Below, piece by piece: positions 1-6,092 of a stretch of 13,888 bases of DNA. The notes beneath the pieces are model-generated. The model was not told the origin of the DNA. It saw only the letters and a program-made list of their open reading frames with translations, and did not search any database. This stretch comes from JBBRMY01 sp038230595. Lineage in GTDB: Bacteria; Bacteroidota; Ignavibacteria; Tepidaquicellales; Tepidaquicellaceae. The stretch is from contig JBBRMY010000062.1 of NCBI GenBank assembly GCA_038230595.1, positions 1 to 13,888 on the forward strand, written 5' to 3'. The position numbers and the translations under genes are program-made. How positions within the stretch are numbered: the stretch's first letter is position 1; each line of letters starts with the position of its first letter.

Positions 1-2
1 CG

Positions 3-170
3 ACCGCAGAGGTTGCCACATTCAAACAGCGTTTTGGGGGGCACGAACAAACGTATCCATTGCGAGGCTATTTCACCCAAGATGTCTCTTTGTTGCGCAC
101 ACTTTCGGCTGCGCAATTAGCAAAGCACTTTTATCAACTGCTGAGATCGTTTCCATCCTGTAATCGCTGA
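3..170 (+). other. Partial foreign-looking coding fragment at the left edge
   Basis: The plus-strand frame starting at base 3 is open from the window edge to a TGA at 168-170. It reads like real protein at first (FKQRFGGHEQTYPLRGYF, then SLLRTLSAAQLAKHFY). The first 120 bases are about 52% G+C, against about 37% for the next 120. The FK-x-x-FGG pattern is faintly like FemAB/peptidoglycan-bridge acyltransferases, but I would not assign a function from about 45 residues. The frame probably loses meaning at about 110-140, where tsaB homology on the other strand begins, so the true junction lies there and the later codons are accidental. Confidence 0.4.
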
Positions 171-585
171 CTCTTTTCATCCCGTCTGAACTATAAATAT
201 ATTCAGCGAAATAAAATTCACCTGTTCGCATATTAGAACTGATCAGTGGAATAATTTTTGAAATATTTTTATCCGGTTCAAAGCAATTTGCAAGGATATC
301 AAGAGTATTTACTTCAAGAAGTTTCTTATTCAATGAATAACAGATCCCTTTTGCAATAGCTGAAGTTATTCTTAAACCTGTAAAAGAGCCGGGTCCGTTT
401 GAAAGGGAAACTGCATCAATATCAGCATAATTTTTTCCCGAACTCTTTAGCCAGCTTTTAACTTCATAAGTTAACAAATCTGCATTATTTTCGCTATTCA
501 ATTCATTCTGAAATATAACCTCGCCATTTGAAGAAAAGGCAAAGGAAATAATTTCTGAAGAAGCATCGAGAAGGAGAATGTTCAT
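73..585 (-). pseudogene. tsaB: TsaB, t6A biosynthesis protein, C-terminus lost at a junction
   Basis: TsaB is a catalytically inactive ASKHA-fold partner of TsaD. With TsaE it forms the cytoplasmic complex that transfers the threonylcarbamoyl group to A37 of ANN-decoding tRNAs. The N-terminus MNILLLDAS and the signature NGPGSFTG at residues 63-70, followed by LRI, identify it clearly. The frame gives 170 residues where the family usually has about 220-235. Only about the first 155 look like TsaB; the last 15 or so are encoded by the G+C-richer left-edge DNA and end at a TGA at 73-75. The gene is therefore broken here, by assembly chimerism or real recombination. The ATG at 583-585 has no Shine-Dalgarno sequence. 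tsaE lies 87 bp upstream on the same strand, a functional pairing that supports the call. Confidence 0.85.
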
Positions 586-672
586 GAATTAAATTACAAA
601 TTAAGAATTCAATTGAAAATATAAATGATTTGATCAGTTCCTGAGAGATATAAAAAGAGAATGTTAATAGTA

Positions 673-1089
673 TTATTTCATTTCAATATTACGATCATTT
701 GGATTTGATAAATGATTGAAATTCACTTTCCGGGAAACAGATAGTAATGGCAGGATGATATCAGGCCATTCTATTAAGCAGATTGAATCATTTCTTAAAT
801 ATTCATTAAAGCCGATCTCTTTCAATTCATTTACATTTTTTATTCTATAAAAATCGAAGTGAAATATTTTTGACACTTCTGATGTAAGCTCAGGAGTATA
901 TTCATTCACTATTATAAAAGTCGGACTATTAACATTTTCCTTAACATTATAAAATGAACATATACCTTTTACAAACTGTGTTTTCCCGGAACCAAGATCT
1001 CCTTCAAGTAATACAACATCACCCGGTTTTAATTCTGAAGCATATTTTTTCCCAAATTGAAATGTTTGTTCAGACGAAGTTGATATCAT
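673..1089 (-). CDS. tsaE: TsaE, ATPase of the t6A tRNA-modification complex
   Basis: TsaE (formerly YjeE) is a small P-loop ATPase that binds the TsaB-TsaD heterodimer and drives catalytic turnover in N6-threonylcarbamoyladenosine synthesis at tRNA position 37. The 138 residues are close to the normal family length. The Walker A motif GDLGSGKT is at residues 30-37. The switch segment SPTF is at 55-58, HFDFYRI at about 77-83, and LIEWPD, typical of this family, lies near residue 105. The start is the ATG at 1087-1089. It sits between porX upstream and tsaB downstream on the same strand. A tsaE gene beside porX is, to my knowledge, a frequent arrangement in Bacteroidetes. I see no Shine-Dalgarno sequence. 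Confidence 0.95.
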   Translation of the reverse strand: MISTSSEQTFQFGKKYASELKPGDVVLLEGDLGSGKTQFVKGICSFYNVKENVNSPTFIIVNEYTPELTSEVSKIFHFDFYRIKNVNELKEIGFNEYLRNDSICLIEWPDIILPLLSVSRKVNFNHLSNPNDRNIEMK

Positions 1090-1140
1090 GCAGTAAATTA
1101 CGAATTAGTAATAATGATTGTAACTGAAAAGAGATTGGAT

Positions 1141-1175
1141 AAAATCGCTCCCAATACAGGAATGGGAGCGTGAGT
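1141..1175 (-). terminator. Hairpin downstream of porX, possible weak terminator
   Basis: The arms CGCTCCCA (1146-1153) and TGGGAGCG (1163-1170) pair perfectly around a 9-nt loop in the 99-bp porX-tsaE gap. Read on the minus strand the stem is followed by ATTTTATCC, a poor U-tract, so termination would be partial. It may instead act as an mRNA-stabilising or processing hairpin between porX and tsaE. Confidence 0.45.
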
Positions 1176-1188
1176 GATTTTTATAATA

Positions 1189-2787
1189 TTATTTTTTAGG
1201 CTCGAGAGTTATTACCGGCAGGATCATTTCTTCTATCGAAATTCCTCCATGCTGAAAAGTATCATTATACTGAGAAAGATATTTATGATAATCCGTCGGA
1301 TAAACAAAATAAAAATCCTCTTTTGCAATAATATAACTTACCATTCCATTTCTTTTTGGAAGCTTAAAGTCTTCCGGATTTTTAACAAAGATGGCATTTC
1401 TGCTGTCAGATTTCACATTTCTTCCAACTTTATATCTTAGATTCGGCGAAGTATCTCTGTCACCAAGAGCTTTTACTCCGTGAAGGCATCTTATGCTTCC
1501 ATGGTCAGTAGTGATAACTATCTTTACATCTTTTCTTGTTGAAAGCTGTCTCAGCATTCCAAAAAAAGATGAGTGCTCGAACCAGGATGCAGTGAGTGAA
1601 CGGTATGCCGATTCGTCCGGTGCAATTTCTTTTAGAATAGCATAATCACTTCTGGAGTGAGCTATCATATCAACAAAATTTATAACTATTGCATTAAGCT
1701 GATTATTGCAGAATGAAAGGATCTTATTTTCAATTCCCCTTCCAAAATCTGAATCCATTATTTTAGTATACTTAAGATCGTTCTTCAGCTTGATCTTTTT
1801 TCTTTCAAGCAAAAGATTCATCAGATCTTTTTCATAATTATTTTTGCTATTTTCATCATCATCATTTTTCTGCCATATTTCATGATAATGCTTTTCAATA
1901 TCCGATGGCATCAACCCTGAAAATATAGCATTACGGCTATATGGTGTTGCAGTAGGGAGTATTGAATAATGATAATCTTTAGAAATAGAAAAATAATCAT
2001 ACAGGTATTTTTCCATAACCATCCATTGATCGAGCCTCATGCAATCGATCACAAAAAAGAAAACTGATTTATTCTTTTCATTGATCTCAGGTATTACAAA
2101 TTTCTCAACAACTTCGTTGGAAAGTACAGGGCGGTTCTTTTCTTCAGGGAAATTAACCCATTTAATGTAATTCTTTTCTACATATTTTGAAAATTCAACA
2201 TTACACTCTCTTCTCTGGTCTGCAATTGTCTGCTTTAGTCCAAGGTCTTTATGAGCATCAAGCTCCATTTCCCAGTTGGTCATTTTTGAATGAATATCAG
2301 TCCACTCTTTCCAGTCGGGTTGATTATAAAGCTGTGCCGAAATAGAATTGAATTCCTGAATATAATCACGGGATGCATGGCTTCCAGTTAATCGCTTGGA
2401 TTCGAGGATTTTTTTACAAACAAGGAGAACCTGATTAGGATTAACAGGCTTTATGAGGTAATCTGTTATTTTACTTCCAATGGCTTCTTCCATGAGGCTT
2501 TCGGTCTCATTTTTAGTAACCATTACAACAGGTAAAGAAGGTCTGAGCTCTTTTAATTCACTTAATGTTTTTAAACCGCCAATACCAGGCATCATCTCAT
2601 CAAGAAACACAAGATCAAAATCCTTATTCTTTACCAATGTTAACGCATCTTCACCATTATTAGCTTCATCTACATTATATCCCTTTTGCTTAAGGAACAT
2701 TATATTTGACTTCAATAATTCTATTTCATCGTCTACCCATAAAATCTTATTTTTTGCTATAGACATATTTCTGTTTTGTACTTCCAT
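1189..2787 (-). CDS. porX: PorX-type response regulator with PglZ/alkaline-phosphatase-like effector domain
   Basis: PorX is the response regulator that, with the sensor PorY, controls type IX secretion genes in Bacteroidetes. Its effector domain is a zinc-dependent phosphodiesterase-type fold acting on nucleotides. Here residues about 13-130 form a receiver domain with the acidic pair D19/D20, phospho-acceptor D63 in VFLDEMMPG and K118-region LIKPVNP. A helical linker follows. The effector domain from about 240 carries metal-site candidates D248 (VIDCMRLDQW), D373 and H377 (DMIAH), D428 and H429 (TTDHGS) and H513 (FQHGG), plus TATPYSRN at 279-286, where the catalytic threonine is expected. 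The length of 532 suits the family. The ATG at 2785-2787 was chosen because a good AAAGG ribosome-binding site lies 7 nt upstream; M8 is an alternative. Its DNA-free output domain implies action through partners or nucleotides. No PorY is in the window. Confidence 0.92.
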   Translation of the reverse strand: MEVQNRNMSIAKNKILWVDDEIELLKSNIMFLKQKGYNVDEANNGEDALTLVKNKDFDLVFLDEMMPGIGGLKTLSELKELRPSLPVVMVTKNETESLMEEAIGSKITDYLIKPVNPNQVLLVCKKILESKRLTGSHASRDYIQEFNSISAQLYNQPDWKEWTDIHSKMTNWEMELDAHKDLGLKQTIADQRRECNVEFSKYVEKNYIKWVNFPEEKNRPVLSNEVVEKFVIPEINEKNKSVFFFVIDCMRLDQWMVMEKYLYDYFSISKDYHYSILPTATPYSRNAIFSGLMPSDIEKHYHEIWQKNDDDENSKNNYEKDLMNLLLERKKIKLKNDLKYTKIMDSDFGRGIENKILSFCNNQLNAIVINFVDMIAHSRSDYAILKEIAPDESAYRSLTASWFEHSSFFGMLRQLSTRKDVKIVITTDHGSIRCLHGVKALGDRDTSPNLRYKVGRNVKSDSRNAIFVKNPEDFKLPKRNGMVSYIIAKEDFYFVYPTDYHKYLSQYNDTFQHGGISIEEMILPVITLEPKK

Positions 2788-2792
2788 TTGAT

Positions 2793-2820
2793 TACCTTTC
2801 TTTATTTAAAGAAAAAGGTA
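2793..2820 (-). promoter_or_regulatory. Hairpin enclosing the porX ribosome-binding site
   Basis: The 12 bases at 2793-2804 are the reverse complement of 2807-2820 apart from a 2-base bulge of As, so the porX leader can fold into a long AT-rich stem. The porX Shine-Dalgarno AAAGG (2795-2799, minus strand) lies in one arm and would be base-paired with CCTTT in the other. This could make porX translation temperature- or factor-dependent. The fold is visible in the sequence; the regulatory role is inference. Confidence 0.45.
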
Positions 2821-2915
2821 AAGAGAGTCATGCTTTAATTTTTCGTTATATGAATGAAAATAGTATATCTGTTATATTAGTTCAAAGACCAATATGTTCC
2901 ATAATATTGCAGCTT

Positions 2916-4136
2916 TTAAAATATACATGAAATGAGGTATATAGTTAAGCCCACTATTCCGCCTATTAACGTACCATTAATTCTTATGAACTGCAGGTCT
3001 TTTCCGATCTGTTCTTCAACCTTATTCGAAACATCATCAGGATCCCAGGACGAAAATGTCTCTGAGATTATTGAGCTGATCGACTCAGCATTTGATGTCA
3101 ATATATTTACTGAAAAAGAAATTACCCAGTCGTTAAATTTATTTTGCAAAGCTATATCCTTTTTAAAGGACTTTCCTATAGATACGATAAATGAGCATAC
3201 TTTAGATTTAATAAATGAATCTTCTGATGAGAGATCATTTAATATTTTAACTTTAAAGTCAGAGATCAGCTTATCAAGAATACTCATTATGGTGTCATCA
3301 TTGAATATCTTTTGCTTTATTTCTTCTCCTTTTAATTTAAACTCAGGTGATGTTTTAAGATCTGAAATAAACTGCTGAATTTTAAAAAGGATCTTTTCAC
3401 GGTTCTCACTATTCTCATTTGATTTCATTTCATATAGAAAATCTTCTATCTTTGTTATAAGCTTTTTATAAAGCATAGAATCCACAACTCCCGGGACCCA
3501 CCAAGGAGATTCTTTCTTTATAAGCTCCTTTAAACTATCCTTATTGTTATGCAATAAATTAAAGGCAACATCTACAAGCTCTGTAAATATTAGTCTGTCC
3601 TTTCCGTTAGAAAAAACAAATCCAAGAATATCCCCGGCAAAGCTTGAGAGATCAATTTTTTTTAATCTATCAATAATGTTATCCTGAAAAAACTTTTTAA
3701 CATCGGAATCTTCCAGCTTTTGAATAAAGGATGGAATATAGACAGCAACTTTTTCAAGAATACTTCGCACTAACTTTTCATCTGAGATCTTTTCCGCGAT
3801 CTTTTCAGAAATATTTATCTTTATCAGCTTGGTTTTGATCACTGATTCTGTAAGAAAATTCTCTCTGACAAATGAAGCAAGACTCACTCCAATTCTGTCC
3901 TTATTATGAGGAATAATTGCAGTATGAGGTATAGGGATTCCAAGAGGGTGACGGAACAAAGCAGTAACAGCGAACCAGTCTGCTAATGCTCCAACCATAG
4001 CTGCTTCGGAGAATGCTTTCAAATATGAGAAGAATGGATAGTTTTTTTCAAGAATGATGCTAATTATGAAAACTAACATCATAAACACGAACAATCCGGT
4101 AGCAAACAGCTTTGCTTTTTTTAATGTAGAGAACAT
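2916..4136 (-). CDS. DUF445 family (YjiN-like) inner-membrane protein
   Basis: This belongs to the DUF445 family, typified by E. coli YjiN, whose biochemical role is not established. The 406-residue length fits. A hydrophobic segment at about residues 9-30 is followed by the strongly conserved block AAMVGALADWFAVTALFRHP and then IPHTAIIPHNKDRIG, which is diagnostic. A long charged, helix-rich middle region of about 270 residues follows. The C-terminal NGTLIGGIVGL leads into a final membrane segment ending the protein. The likely topology is two membrane anchors with the helical body on one side. The start is the ATG at 4134-4136, without a Shine-Dalgarno sequence. It is 172 bp from queG and 128 bp from porX, so it may be transcribed separately. 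No functional link with its neighbours is evident. Confidence 0.88.
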   Translation of the reverse strand: MFSTLKKAKLFATGLFVFMMLVFIISIILEKNYPFFSYLKAFSEAAMVGALADWFAVTALFRHPLGIPIPHTAIIPHNKDRIGVSLASFVRENFLTESVIKTKLIKINISEKIAEKISDEKLVRSILEKVAVYIPSFIQKLEDSDVKKFFQDNIIDRLKKIDLSSFAGDILGFVFSNGKDRLIFTELVDVAFNLLHNNKDSLKELIKKESPWWVPGVVDSMLYKKLITKIEDFLYEMKSNENSENREKILFKIQQFISDLKTSPEFKLKGEEIKQKIFNDDTIMSILDKLISDFKVKILNDLSSEDSFIKSKVCSFIVSIGKSFKKDIALQNKFNDWVISFSVNILTSNAESISSIISETFSSWDPDDVSNKVEEQIGKDLQFIRINGTLIGGIVGLTIYLISCIF

Positions 4137-4308
4137 CTAAACTTTATAAAATTAAAAATTATTATTAATTTATTTCCACTTGAAAAAATTTTAAACAAAA
4201 GCCGATTTCTAAATACGAACAAGTTTATATTATTAACCTGTTTAGATGTAATTATAATTTCATTTTTTATCCTTAATAAATCTGGAGTCAAATGGCAATG
4301 CGGTTCCA

Positions 4309-5247
4309 CTAAATCGTTTTATTTTTTGACAAATTTCTTTTCCATCCTGCAAATTTTGTTCTTCTTACGGGTGTTCCTTCAAAGAATTTATTAAATTCTT
4401 CTTCAGTCATTTGAAGGTTTTGTTCATAGTTGTTTGTAAGCAATTCATTTCGGGGAAAGAAATTGTCGTTTGATGTGAATATCTTTGCAGAGTTGTAAGG
4501 ACAAACATCCTGGCAAATATCACAACCAAAAACCCAACCATTGAGATCAATTTTATCCGGGATATCTCCCCTGTTCTCAATTGTCTGATATGATATACAA
4601 AGGTTAGCATCGAGCTTATACTCATCGTAGATAGCTCCTGTAGGGCAGCTCTCAAGGCACAATCTGCATGACTTACAAAGATCTTCAACCGGTTCATCGT
4701 ACTCTAATTCCTTATTTATAAATATTTCGCATAAAAAGAAAAAGCTTCCATAGTCTTTGTTCAGAATATTCGTATGCTTTCCCTGCCAGCCAATCCCTGC
4801 TTTTTGTGCCCATACTTTTTCCATTACAGGTCCGTCATCAACATATGCTCTGGTTGTTATAGAAGGATCGAGCAGCACTATTTCAGCGCATACTTCTTTT
4901 AATATTTTCTTTAATACTTTATGATAGTCCCGCTTGCCCCATGCATATCGGGAAACTTTTGGAATGTTTGGGTCTTCAGAATGCTCAAAAGGTGTATCGT
5001 AAAGATATGCCAGGGATATAACAGACTTGATATCCTTACCGTTTGTTAATTTTGTTGGGTCTATTCGTTTTTCAACACTCTCAGGATTAGAAAGCCAATC
5101 CATGTCAGCATTCTTTTTTTCTGAAAGCCATTTCTCGAGATAAATTTTTTCTTTCGAAAGCTCTTCTACTTTAGCAGCACCAGCTTTCAGGAAGCCGTGT
5201 GAGAGGCAGATCTTTTTTATATTAGCAGTAAGTTCTGAGCGAAGCAT
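4309..5247 (-). CDS. queG: QueG, epoxyqueuosine reductase
   Basis: QueG performs the last step of queuosine synthesis, reducing epoxyqueuosine at the wobble position 34 of GUN-anticodon tRNAs. It uses cobalamin and two [4Fe-4S] clusters and acts in the cytoplasm. The 312 residues are near the short end of the family (E. coli is longer, with an extra C-terminal region). Visible signatures are YVDDGPVMEK, whose first Asp, D137, matches the catalytic acid of the family; GIGWQGKHTN; the cluster ligands C191, C194, C197 and C201 in CKSCRLCLESCPTGA; and C242, C245 and C249 in CDICQDVCPYN. The C-terminus has the usual EGTPVRRTKFAGWKRN block, so the protein looks complete. The ATG at 5245-5247 shares one base with the TGA of the upstream Rieske gene, implying translational coupling. 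Confidence 0.96.
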   Translation of the reverse strand: MLRSELTANIKKICLSHGFLKAGAAKVEELSKEKIYLEKWLSEKKNADMDWLSNPESVEKRIDPTKLTNGKDIKSVISLAYLYDTPFEHSEDPNIPKVSRYAWGKRDYHKVLKKILKEVCAEIVLLDPSITTRAYVDDGPVMEKVWAQKAGIGWQGKHTNILNKDYGSFFFLCEIFINKELEYDEPVEDLCKSCRLCLESCPTGAIYDEYKLDANLCISYQTIENRGDIPDKIDLNGWVFGCDICQDVCPYNSAKIFTSNDNFFPRNELLTNNYEQNLQMTEEEFNKFFEGTPVRRTKFAGWKRNLSKNKTI

Positions 5248-5603
5248 CAGAAATGGAAGTTAAAAAGTTTTTTAGCAGGCTTTTTTACGTAAACGAATTC
5301 ATCAATTATTTTTGTCTCGAAAGTTCTCAGCTTGCACCCAAGTTTTGTTGGCTGCTCACCCGTTTCCAGATGAAATCTGAATCCATGTATAGGACATGCA
5401 ACATACATATCTTCAATGTAACCATCAAACATCTGAGGAGTATGATTGTGAGGGCAAACGTTATCAACTGCATATATCTTTCCCTCAACCTTGAATAAGG
5501 CAATCTCAGTTTCCTCATCGAGCGGAAAAGATCTTCCACGCCGATTGTAAACTTCGGTTGAGGGACATATTTTAATAAAGTCGTCTTTCATTCTTACTTT
5601 CAT
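5247..5603 (-). CDS. Small Rieske [2Fe-2S] ferredoxin-like protein
   Basis: This is a soluble Rieske-fold electron carrier of the type that supplies oxygenases or NirD-like subunits. In 126-residue numbering from the ATG at 5625-5627, the cluster ligands are C58 and H60 (CPHNH) and C78 and H81 (CPIHG), with 17 residues between the pairs, normal for Rieske domains. There is no signal peptide or membrane segment. I prefer the ATG at 5601-5603 (giving 118 residues) or the one at 5589-5591. The longer start at 5627 encodes MLLSGIPA out of a dispersed hairpin repeat and lacks a ribosome-binding site, so that extension is probably not authentic. The stop overlaps the queG start by one base. A role as electron donor for QueG is possible but is inference; an unrelated oxygenase partner is the alternative. 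Confidence 0.85.
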   Translation of the reverse strand: MKVRMKDDFIKICPSTEVYNRRGRSFPLDEETEIALFKVEGKIYAVDNVCPHNHTPQMFDGYIEDMYVACPIHGFRFHLETGEQPTKLGCKLRTFETKIIDEFVYVKKPAKKLFNFHF

Positions 5604-5608
5604 TGCCG

Positions 5609-5635
5609 GGATCCCCGATAAAAGCATTCGGGGAA
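5609..5635. repeat. 27-bp hairpin repeat, copy 1
   Basis: This is a 27-base sequence starting GGATCCCCGAT and ending CATTCGGGGAA. It matches the copy at 6055-6081 at 25 of 27 positions in the same orientation. Arms CCCCGA and TCGGGG form a 6-bp G+C-rich stem, extendable by two pairs past a one-base bulge. One of the two differences between copies changes a G-C pair to G-U, keeping the fold. It lies just upstream of the preferred Rieske start and after the STAS terminator. Confidence 0.7.
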
Positions 5636-5650
5636 GACAGTTTTCTTTTT

Positions 5651-5687
5651 AAAAAAAAAGCTTTATGCAGAGACTGCATAAAGCTTT
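5651..5687 (-). terminator. Intrinsic terminator of the STAS gene
   Basis: A perfect 14-bp inverted repeat (5657-5670 and 5674-5687, with arm core CTTTATGCAG) has a 3-nt loop. On the minus strand it is followed directly by a run of at least six Ts (5656-5651). It lies 23 bp after the STAS stop codon and should separate the ribF-rpsO-pnp-STAS transcripts from the Rieske-queG unit. Confidence 0.88.
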
Positions 5688-5710
5688 AATATAAGTAAAA
5701 TGTATGTAAA

Positions 5711-6016
5711 TTATTTTATATCAAAAACAGTATCAAGTCTAGCAATTTTCATTATATCGAGAACACCTTTGTGAATATTCTGAAGTATTAACTTCTTATT
5801 CTTTTCTCTTTCAAGACGTTCTGCAAGCAGAAGACAAGATAATCCGGAGCTGTCAACTTTTGTTACATGTTCAAGATCAATTATGAATTGGTTATCGATC
5901 TCTCTTTGTAAAAATATTAGCTCAGTCTTAAAATCAGCAGCTATAGAATGATCAAGCACCTTGCTTTGAAGCTTGAATATTGTCTGGTCTTTTTGCTTGT
6001 CAATTTCGTATTTCAT
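5711..6016 (-). CDS. STAS-domain anti-sigma-factor antagonist-like protein
   Basis: This is a single STAS domain, as in SpoIIAA/RsbV, which acts in the cytoplasm in partner-switching pathways with a kinase/anti-sigma factor and a PP2C phosphatase. The 101 residues match the normal size. The core FIIDLEHVTKVDSSGLSCLL contains the DSSGL motif with the usual phosphorylatable serine, S56 or S57, and the helix after it (LLLAERLEREKNKKL) is typical. No kinase or phosphatase partner lies in the window, so the circuit is unknown; it could also be a scaffold for another signalling system. It sits 76 bp after pnp and is followed by a strong terminator. Near-identical 27-bp repeats lie outside both ends of the gene. 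The start is the ATG at 6014-6016, without a Shine-Dalgarno sequence. Confidence 0.87.
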   Translation of the reverse strand: MKYEIDKQKDQTIFKLQSKVLDHSIAADFKTELIFLQREIDNQFIIDLEHVTKVDSSGLSCLLLAERLEREKNKKLILQNIHKGVLDIMKIARLDTVFDIK

Positions 6017-6054
6017 ATTGGTCGTGTTTTAAATACAAATAATATTAAGGCACT

Positions 6055-6081
6055 GGATCCCCGATGAAAACATTCGGGGAA
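6055..6081. repeat. 27-bp hairpin repeat, copy 2
   Basis: This is the second copy of the repeat found at 5609-5635, in the same orientation, with 25 of 27 bases identical. It lies 11 bp after the pnp stop codon and before the STAS gene. The stem CCCCGA/TCGGGG plus two inner pairs encloses an AAAA loop (plus strand). There is no U-tract, so it is not a typical terminator. It could be a processing or stabilising element at the pnp 3' end, or a dispersed genomic repeat. Confidence 0.7.
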
Positions 6082-6092
6082 ATGAGCTTTCT

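Noticed and set aside
2882..2912. Possible terminator after the DUF445 gene (CAATAT/ATATTG)
   Set aside because: It is only a six-base AT-rich stem without a U-tract.
2932..3378. 148-codon plus-strand frame
   Set aside because: It lies wholly antisense to the clearly conserved DUF445 gene and has no protein-like pattern of its own.
4219..4243. Imperfect 8-bp dyad in the queG-DUF445 gap
   Set aside because: It contains a G-U pair and an AT-rich loop and is not followed by a T-tract on the minus strand; such dyads are expected by chance in this AT-rich spacer.
4121..4309. 62-codon minus-strand frame between queG and the DUF445 gene, starting with GTG at the queG stop
   Set aside because: It is AT-rich and low-complexity, has no ribosome-binding site or recognisable motif, and runs into the start of the DUF445 gene. 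It looks like a chance open frame in a spacer.
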